DNA of 64,000 bases from an uncultured Paracoccaceae bacterium (GTDB taxonomy: Bacteria > Pseudomonadota > Alphaproteobacteria > Rhodobacterales > Rhodobacteraceae). The translations under genes and the position numbers were made by a program. Within the stretch, counting starts at the first letter, position 1. Each line of letters begins with the position of its first letter. Shown here piece by piece: positions 45,972-56,878 of this stretch. Location of the stretch: assembly GCA_938002605.1 (NCBI GenBank), contig CALLAF010000006.1, positions 1-64,000 on the forward strand, in the 5' to 3' direction. The notes under the pieces are model-generated. The model made no database searches, was not told where the DNA came from, and saw only the letters and a list, made by a program, of their open reading frames with translations.

Positions 45972-48650
45972 TCAGGCGAAGCGACCGTGGCAATGCTTGA
46001 ACTTTTTGCCTGATCCGCAGGGGCAATCATCATTTCGCGAAGGGTTGCCCCATGTAGTCGGGTCATTTTCATCAAAACCAGGAAGCGCACGATCAGTCGC
46101 GGCCACCCCCGCTGCGGCTGCCTGCTGCTGTTGCATTGCCTGCGCGATCATGGCCTCTTGCTCTTCTTTTGACATCGGGCGGATCCGCGACAGTTGTTTT
46201 GTCACATCCGCGCGCAAACCATCCAAAAGACTTTCAAACAGTTGGAAACCTTCGGTTTTATATTCGTTCAGCGGATCGCGCTGTGCATACCCACGGAAAC
46301 CAACAACCGATCGCAAGTGGTTTAGCGTCAAAAGATGCTCGCGCCATTTGCTATCGATTGTTTGCAGCAATATCTGTTTTTCAACACGGCGCATGGTTTC
46401 ATCGCCAAAGCTTTCCGTTTTTTCATCCATGAATTTGTCGCAAGCATCTTCAAGGCGTTCGATGATGTCACCATCATCTACACCTTCTTCAGACGCCCAT
46501 TCAGCAACGGGCAAATCAAGCCCTAGCTGCTCTTTCACGGCCGCTTGCAGCCCTTCACCATCCCATTGATCCGCATAGCTTTTTGCAGGGATGTAGTCGC
46601 CGACCAGATCGTCGATCACCTGATCGCGCATATCTTTGGTAATGTCGGACAGGTCCGTTGCTTCCATGATCTCGCGGCGCTGCGAAAAGATCGCTTTGCG
46701 CTGATCGTTCATCACATCATCGTATTTCAACAGCTGCTTACGGATGTCAAAGTTGCGCGCTTCGACCTTTGCTTGTGCGCGTTCCAGCGATTTGTTGACC
46801 CAAGGGTGCACAATCGCTTCGCCTTCTTTCATACCTAATCCGGACAACACCTTATCAAGCCGTTCAGATCCGAAAATGCGCATCAGATCATCATCAAGCG
46901 AAAGGAAGAACGACGACCGCCCCGGGTCACCCTGACGGCCAGAACGGCCGCGCAGCTGGTTATCAATCCGCCGGCTTTCATGGCGTTCTGTCGCCAAAAC
47001 AAACAGCCCGCCTGCTTCTTTGACGGCCTTTTCATCCGCTTCGTGCGCGGCTTCAATCTGCGCGCGGATCGCCGCGTGATCGCCCTCTGGATTGGCGGCA
47101 ATCGCCTCCATGATCTTAAACTCAACATTCCCGCCAAGCTTAATATCAGTCCCGCGGCCCGCCATGTTCGTGGCAATGGTTACAGCGTTCAAACGGCCTG
47201 CATCCGCAACAATCTGTGCTTCTTGTTCGTGTTGGCGCGCGTTAAGCACGTTGAACTTAATGCCTTCAGCCCCAAGCAGTTGAGCAAGGTACTCTGACTT
47301 TTCAATCGAGGTCGTCCCAACCAGAATCGGTTGCCCGGTCGCGTGTGCCTCTTTGATTTCTTTGACGACACCTTCGAATTTTTCTTTGGCGGTGCGATAA
47401 ACCTGATCGTGTTCATCAACACGCGCAATCGGACGGTTGGTGGGCACTTCGACCACGCCAAGCCCGTAAATTTCCATGAATTCTTCGGCTTCGGTTGTCG
47501 CGGTCCCGGTCATGCCACCCAGCTTTTCGTAGAGGCGGAAATAGTTCTGGAATGTGACCGACGCCAATGTGACGTTCTCGAGTTTGATCGCGACGCCTTC
47601 TTTGGCTTCAATCGCCTGATGCAGCCCGTCGGACAGCCGGCGTCCATCCATCATCCGGCCGGTGAATTCATCAATCAAAACTACTTGGTTGTTGCGGACG
47701 ATGTAGTTGTCATCACGCGTGAACAGCTTATGCGCTTTCAGCGCTTGGTTCACGTGATGGACCAACGTCGCACTTTCTGGATCGTATAGCGTTTGACCTT
47801 CAGGAAGCAGACCCAATTCGGTTAATCGACCTTCAAGGAAATCGTTACCCTCATCGGTGAATGTCGTTTGTTTGGTCTTTTCGTCCAGCGTGTAATGCTC
47901 TTCGAGAATTTCCGGAATGACCTTATCCATGGTCGCGTACATTTCGCTGCGATCTTCGGCGGGGCCTGAAATGATCAGCGGCGTCCGCGCTTCATCGATC
48001 AGAATACTATCGACCTCGTCCACAATCGCGAAATTATGCGGGCGCTGGTACATCTGTGACAGCTCGGATTTCATGTTGTCGCGCAGATAATCAAAGCCAA
48101 GCTCGTTGTTCGTGGCATAGGTCACGTCACAGGCGTAGGCTTCTTTCTTTTCGTCATCCGGTTGATTGGGCACAACAACGCCCGTTTTCAGACCCAAAGC
48201 CCCGTAAACTTTGCTCATCCATTCAGCGTCGCGGCTGGCAAGGTAATCGTTCACGGTCACGATGTGCACGCCTTTGCCTGTCAGCGCATTTAGATAGGCC
48301 GCAAATGTCGCCATAAGGGTCTTACCCTCACCGGTTTTCATCTCGGAAATGTTACCTTGGTGCAGAAAAATCCCGCCCATCAACTGCGTATCAAAGGCGC
48401 GCAAACCCAAGGCACGTTTGGCCGCTTCGCGACAGTTTGCAAAGGCTTCGGGCAAAAGCTTATCAAGGCTTTCGCCGCCCATAGCGCGTTTTGCAAGCGC
48501 TTCGGTCTTGTTTTTAATGTCATCGTCAGAAAGGGCTTCGAACTCAGGCTCAAGCGCGTTGATCTTCGCGACCAGCGGGCGAACAGCCTTCACCTTGCGG
48601 TCGTTGGCGGTACCAAACACCTTTTTGGTAATCGTTCCAATACCCAGCAT
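45972..48650 (-). CDS. secA: Preprotein translocase ATPase SecA
   Basis: 892 residues. It drives Sec export through SecYEG. It begins [13 protein letters not shown], with [20 protein letters not shown] as Walker A, the [27 protein letters not shown]-like motif, [10 protein letters not shown], the [25 protein letters not shown] region, and a C-terminal zinc-binding [18 protein letters not shown]. The ATG at 48650 has GGAG upstream; the frame runs open to 49193 but that part overlaps the divergent isomerase gene and is not SecA-like. No secM-type leader was seen in 48651-48834. Confidence 0.98.
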   Translation of the reverse strand: MLGIGTITKKVFGTANDRKVKAVRPLVAKINALEPEFEALSDDDIKNKTEALAKRAMGGESLDKLLPEAFANCREAAKRALGLRAFDTQLMGGIFLHQGNISEMKTGEGKTLMATFAAYLNALTGKGVHIVTVNDYLASRDAEWMSKVYGALGLKTGVVVPNQPDDEKKEAYACDVTYATNNELGFDYLRDNMKSELSQMYQRPHNFAIVDEVDSILIDEARTPLIISGPAEDRSEMYATMDKVIPEILEEHYTLDEKTKQTTFTDEGNDFLEGRLTELGLLPEGQTLYDPESATLVHHVNQALKAHKLFTRDDNYIVRNNQVVLIDEFTGRMMDGRRLSDGLHQAIEAKEGVAIKLENVTLASVTFQNYFRLYEKLGGMTGTATTEAEEFMEIYGLGVVEVPTNRPIARVDEHDQVYRTAKEKFEGVVKEIKEAHATGQPILVGTTSIEKSEYLAQLLGAEGIKFNVLNARQHEQEAQIVADAGRLNAVTIATNMAGRGTDIKLGGNVEFKIMEAIAANPEGDHAAIRAQIEAAHEADEKAVKEAGGLFVLATERHESRRIDNQLRGRSGRQGDPGRSSFFLSLDDDLMRIFGSERLDKVLSGLGMKEGEAIVHPWVNKSLERAQAKVEARNFDIRKQLLKYDDVMNDQRKAIFSQRREIMEATDLSDITKDMRDQVIDDLVGDYIPAKSYADQWDGEGLQAAVKEQLGLDLPVAEWASEEGVDDGDIIERLEDACDKFMDEKTESFGDETMRRVEKQILLQTIDSKWREHLLTLNHLRSVVGFRGYAQRDPLNEYKTEGFQLFESLLDGLRADVTKQLSRIRPMSKEEQEAMIAQAMQQQQAAAAGVAATDRALPGFDENDPTTWGNPSRNDDCPCGSGKKFKHCHGRFA

Positions 48651-48834
48651 ATTCACTCCGGCGGCGCATCTGCGCCTGTCTGACATCAAATTAAGACGAG
48701 GTCGCTTGTAGGCCCGCGACTGGCCACATACAAAGGGCCAAGAGCCAGCCCCGTCGAGGCATCTTAGGGATGTAAGGGGCCGGATATGCAGTGTCAACGC
48801 CACGCACCCGCGTGGATCATTTAGGGAACGATTT

Positions 48835-49680
48835 ATGCTGAAACATGTTACATTTTTGGGTGCAACTGCACTGACAATGTCATTGTCAGGAACCGCATTT
48901 GCCCAAGACGACGTAACAGTCGACACCGTCATCGCAACTGTCGGCGAAACTGAAATCACATTGGGTGAAGTGCTCATCGCACGCACCCAGTTGCCAGAAC
49001 AATACGCGCAGTTTCCTGAAGAAGTGTTGTTTGAGGGTTTGATTGACCAATTGATCCAACAACAGCTTCTCGCTGATACTGTCGAAGAAGCTTCTGCCAG
49101 TGTGCAATATGCGCTCAAAAACGAAGAACGCACGTTGCTTGCAGGCGAGGCCATTACCGTTGTCGCCGAAGCCGCGATTACGCCAGACATCATTCAAGCC
49201 GCCTACGACGAACGTTTCGCGGACGCCGAAGAGCTTCCGGAGTTTCACGCAGCCCATCTTTTGGTTGAAACCGAAGAAGAAGCAGCTGCCGCAAAGGCCC
49301 GCATCGATGAAGGCGAAGAATTTGCTGATGTTGCACGTGATGTGTCCACGGGTCCAACAGGCCCGAATGGCGGCGATCTAGGATGGTTTGGCCCCGGTGC
49401 GATGGTTCCTGAATTTGAAACCGCGATCACCGCGCTTGAAGTCGGCGGCGTATCCGACCCGTTTGAAACCCAGTTTGGTTGGCACCTTGCAACATTGCTT
49501 GAAGAGCGCGTGCAGCCACGTCCGACGCTCGAAGAAATGACCCCGCAGTTGACCGGCGAATTACAAGAGGCCGCGATCACCGCGCATCTTGAAGAACTTG
49601 CCGCCGAATCAAATGTCGTTAAGCCCGAAGAAGGCCAATTCGACGCCACCATCATCAGTCGTTTCGACCTGCTGGACTAA
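48835..49680 (+). CDS. Parvulin-type peptidylprolyl isomerase (PpiC/SurA-like)
   Basis: 281 residues. A Sec signal ([24 protein letters not shown]) sends it to the periplasm. A SurA-like helical N-terminal part precedes a parvulin domain: [62 protein letters not shown], then [21 protein letters not shown]. It assists folding of exported proteins. It diverges from secA across 184 bases, a natural pairing of export and folding functions, and is followed closely by argJ. Confidence 0.92.
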   Translation: MLKHVTFLGATALTMSLSGTAFAQDDVTVDTVIATVGETEITLGEVLIARTQLPEQYAQFPEEVLFEGLIDQLIQQQLLADTVEEASASVQYALKNEERTLLAGEAITVVAEAAITPDIIQAAYDERFADAEELPEFHAAHLLVETEEEAAAAKARIDEGEEFADVARDVSTGPTGPNGGDLGWFGPGAMVPEFETAITALEVGGVSDPFETQFGWHLATLLEERVQPRPTLEEMTPQLTGELQEAAITAHLEELAAESNVVKPEEGQFDATIISRFDLLD

Positions 49681-49684
49681 TCGC

Positions 49685-50899
49685 GTGACTATATCACCAC
49701 TTGCTCCCGCGCAATTTCCGGACCTTCCGGAAATTGACGGCGTGACTTTTGCTGCGGCTGCTGCCGGGGTTCACTATGCTGGGCGTACCGACGTGATGTT
49801 GGCTTGCCTTGACGCCGGCACCGCTGTTGCTGGCGTCTTTACGCGGTCAGCGACGCGGTCAGCCAATGTCTTGGATTGTCAGGCCAAATTGGGCCGCGAT
49901 CCAAGCGGCCCTGCGGCGGTTATTGTGAACTCAGGGAACTCAAATGCGTTCACAGGAAAGCGTGGCGACGATAGTGTTGCCGCGATTTGCGATGCCGTGG
50001 CATCAACGTTGTCAATTGACGCCGGGCGCGTCTTTACTGCGTCTACCGGGGTGATTGGCGAACGGCTTCCGCATGATCGGATTACGGCAAAGATCGCAGA
50101 GCTTGCTGCGAACCAAAGCGCTGACAAGATCGAAGACGCGGCGCGCGCCATCATGACCACGGACACCTTTCCCAAAGGTGCAAGCGCAACAGTGATGATC
50201 GGCGGTAAACCCGTAAAAATCGCTGGGATCGCAAAAGGGTCAGGCATGATCGCCCCCGATATGGCGACAATGCTGGTCTATCTGTTTACCGACGCCAAGA
50301 TTGCACAAGCCGATTTGCAACAAATCATCAGCGAACAGAACGACAAAACCTTCAACTGCATTACAGTTGATAGCGATACATCGACCTCTGACAGCCTAAT
50401 TCTTGCAGCAACTGGTGCTTCCGGAATTGATGTCACGGGCAATGTCGACTTTGTTGACGCGCTACATGGTGTGATGCTTGATCTCGCGCATCAAGTCGTG
50501 CGCGACGGTGAAGGGGCGACAAAATTTGTGACCGTCGATGTCACCGGCGCGGCCAATGCCAAAGATGCACGTAAAGTTGCGATGGCCATCGCAAATTCGC
50601 CATTGGTCAAAACCGCCGTCGCAGGCGAGGATGCCAATTGGGGCCGCATCGTCATGGCAGTCGGTAAATCAGGGGCCGCGGCAGAACGTGATCTTTTGTC
50701 CATTCGCTTTGGCGATATTTTGGTCGCTGAAATCGGCTGGCGCGCACCCGATTATTCCGAAAAGGTCGCCACCGCCTATATGAAGAACCAAGAGCTGACG
50801 ATTGGTGTCGATCTTGGGCTTGGTGATGGTGCATCAACCGTTTGGACCTGTGATCTTACCCATGGCTATATCGACATCAACGCGGATTATCGGTCGTGA
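49685..50899 (+). CDS. argJ: Bifunctional ornithine acetyltransferase / N-acetylglutamate synthase
   Basis: 404 residues from a GTG four bases after the isomerase stop. It recycles the acetyl group in arginine synthesis. The self-cleavage site is in PDMATMLVYLFTDA (cut before the Thr); other signatures are NSGNSNAFTGKRG, KGSGMIAPD and TCDLTHGYIDINADYRS. The frame is open back to 49589 but that overlaps the isomerase. Its end overlaps mutT by four bases. Confidence 0.96.
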   Translation: MTISPLAPAQFPDLPEIDGVTFAAAAAGVHYAGRTDVMLACLDAGTAVAGVFTRSATRSANVLDCQAKLGRDPSGPAAVIVNSGNSNAFTGKRGDDSVAAICDAVASTLSIDAGRVFTASTGVIGERLPHDRITAKIAELAANQSADKIEDAARAIMTTDTFPKGASATVMIGGKPVKIAGIAKGSGMIAPDMATMLVYLFTDAKIAQADLQQIISEQNDKTFNCITVDSDTSTSDSLILAATGASGIDVTGNVDFVDALHGVMLDLAHQVVRDGEGATKFVTVDVTGAANAKDARKVAMAIANSPLVKTAVAGEDANWGRIVMAVGKSGAAAERDLLSIRFGDILVAEIGWRAPDYSEKVATAYMKNQELTIGVDLGLGDGASTVWTCDLTHGYIDINADYRS

Positions 50900-51294
50900 A
50901 GACTGTCTTAGTATCCGCAGTTGCGTTGATTGATACCGATGGGCGCGTGCTGTTGGCGCAGCGCCCTGAAGGCAAAGCGATGGCCGGGCTATGGGAGTTC
51001 CCAGGCGGCAAAATTGAACCCGGTGAAACCCCCGAAGCCGCGCTCATTCGTGAATTGCACGAAGAATTGGGTATTGAAACTTGGGGGTCTTGCCTCGCTC
51101 CGCTTACTTTCGCGAGCCACAGCTACGATGATTTTCATCTGCTAATGCCCCTATTTGCCTGCCGAAAATGGGCGGGCACACCGCAAGCCCGCGAAGGCCA
51201 AGTGCTTAAATGGGTGCGCGCTAATGAAATGCGCGACTATCCGATGCCAGCGGCAGATGTGCCGTTGATCCCCATCTTGCGCGACTGGTTATAA
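50896..51294 (+). CDS. mutT: MutT-type Nudix hydrolase (8-oxo-dGTP diphosphatase)
   Basis: 132 residues from a GTG inside the argJ stop. The Nudix box is GGKIEPGETPEAALIRELHEELGIE, matching Gx5Ex7REUxEExGU. The N-terminal SAVALIDTDGRVLLAQRPEGKAMAGLWEFPGG and the C-terminal AADVPLIPILRDWL match MutT. It removes oxidised dGTP. A terminator follows. Confidence 0.92.
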   Translation: MKTVLVSAVALIDTDGRVLLAQRPEGKAMAGLWEFPGGKIEPGETPEAALIRELHEELGIETWGSCLAPLTFASHSYDDFHLLMPLFACRKWAGTPQAREGQVLKWVRANEMRDYPMPAADVPLIPILRDWL

Positions 51295-51299
51295 ACGAC

Positions 51300-51327
51300 A
51301 AAGGGCGGCCCAATGGACCGCCCTTTT
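51300..51327. terminator. Bidirectional terminator between mutT and infB
   Basis: AAAGGGCGG with CCGCCCTTT (51300-51308 with 51318-51326), flanked by A- and T-rich ends on both strands. It lies between convergent genes and can work for both. Confidence 0.87.
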
Positions 51328-51347
51328 AATTCTTGCCGCTATAACCC

Positions 51348-53840
51348 TTACAGGTTGCGTTCGACTTCTTCGCGCTCGAAAATTTCGATCACGTCGTCTG
51401 GGCGGATATCATCGTAGTTTTCAAATGCCATACCGCATTCTTGACCTGACTGCACTTCGGGGACTTCGTCCTTGAAGCGTTTCAAGGTCTTCAGTGTTCC
51501 TTCGTGGATCACCACGTTGTCACGCAGCAGACGCACACCAGCAGACCGGCGCGCCACACCTTCGGTCACAATACAACCAGCAACTTTACCGACATTCGAA
51601 ACCTTGAAGACTTCTTTGATTGACGCGTAACCGATGAATTTCTCGCGGATTTCTGCGGAAAGCAGACCGGAGGCGGCTTTCTTAACATCATCCACAAGGT
51701 CATAGATCACCGAGTAATAACGAATTTCGACGCCTTTTTGGTTGGCTGTGTTCCGGGCAGAGGCGTTTGCACGCACGTTAAACCCAAATACTGGGGCGCC
51801 CGATGCCTCGGCCAAACCGATGTCCGTTTCTGTAATCGCGCCAACGCCCGAATGCAGAACCCGCACGCGAACTTCGTCGTTGCCGATTTTTTCCATCGCT
51901 TGCACGATCGCTTCGGCAGAGCCTTGCACATCGGCCTTCACGACCACAGGCAATTCGCTGACGTTTTCGTTTTGCTTGGCGTTTGCCATCAACTGTTCAA
52001 GCGTCGTCGCAGCACCGGCCGCAGCGCGTTTTTCTTTCGCTGCTTTCTCGCGGTATTCAGCGATTTCACGGGCTTGTGCGTCGGTATCAACTACGTTCAG
52101 AACGTCGCCCGCTTCGGGTGTGCCGTTCAAGCCAAGAACCTCGACAGGCACCGCAGGACCAGCTTCGGTCACACGTTCGCCTTTGTCGTTGATCAGCGCA
52201 CGAACCTTACCGTGCTGTTCACCGACAACAAAGATATCACCTTGGCGCAGGGTGCCGTTTTGGATCAAAACAGTAGCGACCGGACCGCGACCAACATCTA
52301 GCTGCGCCTCAATCACTGCACCTTCGGCAGAGCGATCAGGGTTGGCTTTCAGTTCAAGAATTTCCGCTTGCAATGCAATCGCTTCAAGCAGTGCATCCAG
52401 ACCATGGCCGGTCATTGCAGACACTTCAACGTCTTGCACATCGCCAGACATTTTTTCGACGATAACCTCGTGCTGCAACAGATCTGTCCGCACTTTGTCC
52501 GCGTTTGCTTCCGGCTTATCGATCTTGTTGATCGCGACAATCATCGGCACTTTGGCCGCTTTGGCGTGGTTAATCGCCTCGATGGTTTGTGGCATCACCG
52601 CATCATCTGCAGCAACAACAAGCACAACAATATCAGTGACATGCGCACCGCGTGATCGCATTGACGTAAATGCAGCGTGGCCCGGCGTATCAAGGAATGA
52701 CAGAACAGCGCCGCTATCAGTCGTGACCTGATAAGCACCAATGTGCTGCGTGATCCCGCCAGCTTCGCCAGCAACAACTTTCGCGTTGCGGATTGCATCC
52801 AAAAGCGATGTTTTACCGTGGTCAACGTGGCCCATGATCGTAATGATCGGCGGGCGCGGCTTCAGGTCTTTTGGATCATCGTCGATCTTAGTGATCACGT
52901 CTTCGACGTCCGCATCCGAAACACGCACAACAGTATGGCCAAACTCTTCGATGATCAGCTCAGCTGTGTCCGCATCGATGGTTTGGTTTTGGGTTGCCAT
53001 GATGCCGTTTGTCATCAGCGCCTTAACAACGTCTGCCACGCGTTCGGACATCCGGTTTGCCAATTCAGAAACGGTGATCGCTTCGGGCAGCGCCACTTCG
53101 CGGAAGACCTTTTCACGTTCAGCAGAAACGCCCATTGCCTTTGCACGTGCACGATCTTGCTTGCGCTTCATCGCGGCCATAGAACGCTGACGCCCGCCAT
53201 CACGGCCAGCCATCGCATCGTTCAAAGTCAGCTTACCAGAGCGGCGGCCATCATTGCCGCCACGACCAGGTTTGGCCTTGGTTGCTTTGTCACGGCTTGG
53301 TGCATCGCGGTCCGTTTTGCGGGGCGCTGAAGAAGGACGTGTAACTGCGGTTTCGCCGGGCACGGCTGCGGCAGCAGGGGCTGCGGCAGGTGCGTCAGCC
53401 TTTGCTTTGGCTTTTGCAGCTTCGGCGCGCTTGCGCTCTTCTTCTTCAGCTTTAGCTTTTGCGCGTTCTTCACGTGCGCGATCTTCAGCTTCTTTTGCTT
53501 CGATCTCAGCGCGGCGTGCTTCACGTTCGGCGGCGCGGGCTTTTTCTTCGGCTTCGCGCTTTGCTTTTTCTTCGGCTTCGCGGGCTTTCGCCATCGCGAG
53601 CGCCTTCATCCGGCGTTCGAGTTCGACATCTGAAATGCCTGCGGGACGCTTTGATGGGTCACCACCGATGGGGCCAGAACCACCGCTTGGTTTGGCCGCA
53701 CCGGGTTTTGGTACCACAACGCGTTTGCGCTTGGTTTCCACCACGACATTCTTGGTCCGCCCATGACTAAAACTTTGCTTCACGTTGCTTGGACGCGAAC
53801 CACCGAGACCGAGTGTCTTTTTACCGTCGTTATCGCTCAT
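51348..53840 (-). CDS. infB: Translation initiation factor IF-2
   Basis: 830 residues. A long charged Ala/Glu/Lys-rich N terminus (about 50-170) is followed by the GTPase domain: [31 protein letters not shown] and [12 protein letters not shown]. The C-terminal beta barrels and initiator-tRNA binding domain follow ([45 protein letters not shown]). It is last in the rimP-nusA-ylxR-infB operon and overlaps ylxR by four bases. Confidence 0.97.
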   Translation of the reverse strand: MSDNDGKKTLGLGGSRPSNVKQSFSHGRTKNVVVETKRKRVVVPKPGAAKPSGGSGPIGGDPSKRPAGISDVELERRMKALAMAKAREAEEKAKREAEEKARAAEREARRAEIEAKEAEDRAREERAKAKAEEEERKRAEAAKAKAKADAPAAAPAAAAVPGETAVTRPSSAPRKTDRDAPSRDKATKAKPGRGGNDGRRSGKLTLNDAMAGRDGGRQRSMAAMKRKQDRARAKAMGVSAEREKVFREVALPEAITVSELANRMSERVADVVKALMTNGIMATQNQTIDADTAELIIEEFGHTVVRVSDADVEDVITKIDDDPKDLKPRPPIITIMGHVDHGKTSLLDAIRNAKVVAGEAGGITQHIGAYQVTTDSGAVLSFLDTPGHAAFTSMRSRGAHVTDIVVLVVAADDAVMPQTIEAINHAKAAKVPMIVAINKIDKPEANADKVRTDLLQHEVIVEKMSGDVQDVEVSAMTGHGLDALLEAIALQAEILELKANPDRSAEGAVIEAQLDVGRGPVATVLIQNGTLRQGDIFVVGEQHGKVRALINDKGERVTEAGPAVPVEVLGLNGTPEAGDVLNVVDTDAQAREIAEYREKAAKEKRAAAGAATTLEQLMANAKQNENVSELPVVVKADVQGSAEAIVQAMEKIGNDEVRVRVLHSGVGAITETDIGLAEASGAPVFGFNVRANASARNTANQKGVEIRYYSVIYDLVDDVKKAASGLLSAEIREKFIGYASIKEVFKVSNVGKVAGCIVTEGVARRSAGVRLLRDNVVIHEGTLKTLKRFKDEVPEVQSGQECGMAFENYDDIRPDDVIEIFEREEVERNL

Positions 53841-54472
53841 TTAGCTTCTATATCCTTCCCGGAGGCCGTATCGCCACCGTCCACTTCGCGTAAGCCACGT
53901 AGCCTTGTGGCTTCCTCTACAACACGATTGCTGAGTCCGCCAGTCGCAAGCGCGCCATGTATCACACTTTGCCGCCCAAAAGCCAAACCCAATTCTTCGG
54001 CTGTGAAGCAGCCAAAGTACCGGGCACCTTCGGGCGTCCATAATTTCGCTTTGCCCCGTTCAGATCCATTGGATGCCTGAACCAAGACACGGACCCGCTC
54101 GCCACCAGCGAGCCACCCTTTAACTTTTTCAAACCCACAGACCGCGCGGCCCGATTTACGCGTCATCGCGATCAAATCAACCGCGTGACGTGCGATTTGT
54201 CGTTCTACTTCGTCAGTCAGACCGTCAGGAACGGTGACCGCTTGTTTGGCAGAGCGTGAAAACTGCCCCTTGTTCGCCGCATCTAACGCTTCGCGTGTTG
54301 ACGAAACATACATGCCGCGACCGGGCAATTTACCAAGAACATCGGGATAGACCTGATCATCAGGGCCCACAACAAACCGAACCAGCCCAGCCTTTGGCTG
54401 CGCTTCTCCGGTGACGATACACTTGCGTGTCGCCGCGTCGTCTTTTGCTTTGTTGTGGCCGCCACGCGCCAT
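53837..54472 (-). CDS. YlxR family RNA-binding protein with L7Ae-like C terminus
   Basis: 211 residues. The N-terminal YlxR domain has [43 protein letters not shown]. The second half ([49 protein letters not shown]) looks like the L7Ae-type RNA-binding fold. The fusion is common in alphaproteobacteria. YlxR is linked to RNA and ribosome functions. It follows nusA by 24 bases and overlaps infB. Confidence 0.9.
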   Translation of the reverse strand: MARGGHNKAKDDAATRKCIVTGEAQPKAGLVRFVVGPDDQVYPDVLGKLPGRGMYVSSTREALDAANKGQFSRSAKQAVTVPDGLTDEVERQIARHAVDLIAMTRKSGRAVCGFEKVKGWLAGGERVRVLVQASNGSERGKAKLWTPEGARYFGCFTAEELGLAFGRQSVIHGALATGGLSNRVVEEATRLRGLREVDGGDTASGKDIEAK

Positions 54473-54496
54473 GATCTATTCCCTCAAAGGGCCTGA

Positions 54497-56107
54497 TTAG
54501 GCCTCTTCTTCCTCTGTCAGCTCTTCTTCTTCGGCCTCAGCTTCAAGTTCGGCGGGATCAACCCAGCCCAACATGACACGTGCGGTCATAACCATGTTTT
54601 GCGCTTCTTCCAAAGACACATCAAATGGTTCCAATACACCGTCATCTTTGCTGCGTTCACCATCAACGATGGTCCAGCCGCCAGCCAATTCCCAGTCAGC
54701 ACAGGTTGCGAAATCTTCCAGCGTTTTCACGCCGTCTTTGCCCAATGCTTCTAGCATATCTGGTGTCAGACCTTCGAAATTCACGAGGCTGTCTTCGACA
54801 CCCAAGGCGCGGGCTGCATCCATTGCTTTTTTCGCTTTGACTTCAAGATAGTCGCGCGCACGTGCCTGCAATTCGCTGGCTGTGTCATCGTCAACGCCTT
54901 CGATCACGGTCAGTTCGTCAACCTCGACATAAGCTACTTCTTCGAGGTTGGTGAACCCTTCAGAAACCAATAGCTGGGCAAAGAACTCATCCAGATCAAG
55001 GGTGTCCATGAACAATTTCGTGCGCAGTTCAAACTCTGCCTGACGGCGCTTGCTCTCTTCTTCTTCGGTCAGAATATCGATGTCGAGGCCAGTCAATTGT
55101 GACGCAAGGCGGACGTTTTGACCGCGACGGCCAATCGCAAGCGACAGCTGTTCGTCAGGCACAACAACTTCGATTTTGCCAGCTTCTTCGTCTAAAACAA
55201 CTTTGGATACTTCGGCCGGCTGCAGCGCGTTCACAAGGAACGTCGGCATATCTTCATTCCATGGAATGATGTCGATCTTTTCGCCCTGCAATTCGTTCAC
55301 AACAGCCTGAACACGTGACCCACGCATACCAACACAGGCACCGACGGGATCAATAGATCCATCATACGAAATCACAGCGATTTTCGCGCGTGAACCCGGG
55401 TCGCGGGCAACGGCCTTAATGTCGATCACACCTTCATAGATTTCAGGCACTTCCATCTTGAACAGTTCAGCCATGAATTCTGGTGCTGTCCGTGAAAGGA
55501 AAATCTGTGGACCACGCTGTTCGCGACGAACTTCTTTGATGTAGCAGCGGATACGGTCGTTCGGGCGGTAAGCCTCGCGGCCGATTTTTTCATTGCGGCG
55601 CAAGACAGCTTCGCCAGCACCCACATCCACGATAACGTTGCCGTATTCTTCGCGCTTGACCAGCGCGTTGATGATTGTGCCAGCCTTGTCTTTGAATTCT
55701 TCGTATTGCTTGTCACGCTCAGCTTCGCGGACTTTTTGCAAGATTACCTGTTTGGCAGATTGCGCGGCGATCCGACCCAATTCAACGGGCGGTACTTCCT
55801 CGATGAACTGCTGCCCGACTTCGGGGTTTTCCATGTATTCGCGGGCTTGTTCGACGGTGAATTCAGCCTGATAGTTTTCAAGCTCTTCTTCTTCAACAAC
55901 CGTGCGCACGCGGGTAAACGTGGCCTTGCCGGTCTTGCGGTCGATATCCACACGGATGTCCATTTCAGCGCCGTAGCGGGACTTTGCAGCCCGCGCGAGC
56001 GATTCTTCCATCGCTTCAACAACCAAGCCGGGCTCGATGTTTTTTTCACGTGCGACGGCTTCGGCCGTTTGCAAAAGCTCCAGCTGGTTCGCGGAAGTAT
56101 ATGCCAT
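54497..56107 (-). CDS. nusA: Transcription termination/antitermination protein NusA
   Basis: 536 residues. The N-terminal RNA polymerase-binding domain has LLQTAEAVAREKNIEPGLVVEAMEESLARAAKSRYG; S1 and two KH domains follow (KIAVISYDGSIDPVGACVGMRGSRVQAVVNELQGEKIDIIPW; LSLAIGRRGQNVRLASQLTGLDIDI), then helix-hairpin-helix repeats and an acidic tail (EAEEEELTEEEEA). The start overlaps the rimP stop as TGATG. Confidence 0.97.
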   Translation of the reverse strand: MAYTSANQLELLQTAEAVAREKNIEPGLVVEAMEESLARAAKSRYGAEMDIRVDIDRKTGKATFTRVRTVVEEEELENYQAEFTVEQAREYMENPEVGQQFIEEVPPVELGRIAAQSAKQVILQKVREAERDKQYEEFKDKAGTIINALVKREEYGNVIVDVGAGEAVLRRNEKIGREAYRPNDRIRCYIKEVRREQRGPQIFLSRTAPEFMAELFKMEVPEIYEGVIDIKAVARDPGSRAKIAVISYDGSIDPVGACVGMRGSRVQAVVNELQGEKIDIIPWNEDMPTFLVNALQPAEVSKVVLDEEAGKIEVVVPDEQLSLAIGRRGQNVRLASQLTGLDIDILTEEEESKRRQAEFELRTKLFMDTLDLDEFFAQLLVSEGFTNLEEVAYVEVDELTVIEGVDDDTASELQARARDYLEVKAKKAMDAARALGVEDSLVNFEGLTPDMLEALGKDGVKTLEDFATCADWELAGGWTIVDGERSKDDGVLEPFDVSLEEAQNMVMTARVMLGWVDPAELEAEAEEEELTEEEEA

Positions 56108-56682
56108 CAGGTGTTCTCCTCACCATCAATTATGGTTTCAATCTCATCAAATTGGGCTTCGTCGATTTGGCCCGCATCTTTACGACCGCGCAAAACATCG
56201 CGGATCAACTCATCTGTCAGCACTAATTTGGCGTCTGACAGCCATTCAAATTTTAGACCGATCGTCCCTTCGGGGATCGTGATCAACACTTCGTCACCTT
56301 CAGTGCCCGCCAATGCGCCCTTAAAGCGGCGGCGGCCGTCGATTAATTCATCGGTTTCGATCTTGGCTTCAAAGCCTTCCCACTGGTCAAAATCTTTCAA
56401 CCGTGTCAGCGGGCGGTCGATTCCGGGGCTGGACACCTCAAGGTTATAGACATCAACGATGGGGTCTTCGACATCCAAAACCGCACTGAGCGCAGTGGAC
56501 ACGTGTCCGCAATCGTCGACTTCCATCGTACCATCAGTTTTTTGCACCATGATTTGCAGGATGCTTTCCTTGCCGGTCATCAAACGAACACGTACGACTT
56601 CGAACCCCATGTCTTCGACAACGGGGGTCACAATTTCCGCGATACGGCGGTCAATGGCCGCTTTGGCGATCAGGTCGTTCAT
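56107..56682 (-). CDS. rimP: Ribosome maturation factor RimP
   Basis: 191 residues. It helps mature the 30S subunit. It has [55 protein letters not shown] and [25 protein letters not shown], all typical. The ATG at 56682 has GAGAGA upstream; the frame to 56757 runs through the terminator-like hairpin of the leader and is rejected. It is the first gene of the operon. Confidence 0.95.
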   Translation of the reverse strand: MNDLIAKAAIDRRIAEIVTPVVEDMGFEVVRVRLMTGKESILQIMVQKTDGTMEVDDCGHVSTALSAVLDVEDPIVDVYNLEVSSPGIDRPLTRLKDFDQWEGFEAKIETDELIDGRRRFKGALAGTEGDEVLITIPEGTIGLKFEWLSDAKLVLTDELIRDVLRGRKDAGQIDEAQFDEIETIIDGEENT

Positions 56683-56697
56683 ATTTCTCTCAAGCAC

Positions 56698-56720
56698 AAA
56701 AAAACGGGCGCGCGGCCCGT
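56698..56720 (-). terminator. Attenuator-like terminator in the rimP leader
   Basis: ACGGGC and GCCCGT (56704-56709 with 56715-56720) form a 6-bp stem with a GC-rich loop, followed on the minus strand by seven T residues. It lies 16-38 bases before the rimP start and downstream of a good promoter, so early termination could control the operon that encodes NusA. It could instead be a second terminator for the peptide-transporter operon. Confidence 0.7.
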
Positions 56721-56775
56721 TGATGTTTCCCGGTGGAGCGTTGGGTTTGGAAGCCAAAGCGCCGCTATTAAGCGT

Positions 56776-56804
56776 CGTATACGCCTAAGGGGATGAGTCT
56801 GCAA
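56776..56804 (-). promoter_or_regulatory. Promoter of the rimP-nusA-infB operon
   Basis: On the minus strand TTGCAG (56799-56804) and TATACG (56776-56781) are exactly 17 bases apart. Transcription would start near 56769, giving a leader of about 85 bases that includes the terminator-like hairpin. Confidence 0.6.
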
Positions 56805-56821
56805 CCCCCAGCTGCCGAAAC

Positions 56822-56854
56822 AAAGAAACGCCCCATCAATTGATAGGGCGTTTC
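56822..56854 (-). terminator. Rho-independent terminator after the peptide-transporter operon
   Basis: GAAACGCCC and GGGCGTTTC (56825-56833 with 56846-56854) form a 9-bp stem; an inner ATCAATTGAT palindrome can extend it past one mismatch. A T-rich stretch (TTTCTTTGTTTC) follows on the minus strand. Confidence 0.82.
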
Positions 56855-56878
56855 AAAGATCCTAATGCGCAACGCTAA

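Noticed and set aside
48651-49193. A 181-codon N-terminal extension of SecA
   Set aside because: It overlaps the divergent isomerase gene, while the start at 48650 has a ribosome site and gives the usual SecA N terminus.
51742-52731. A 329-codon plus-strand open frame
   Set aside because: It is antisense to the infB GTPase region and rich in Ser/Thr/Ala without domain features.
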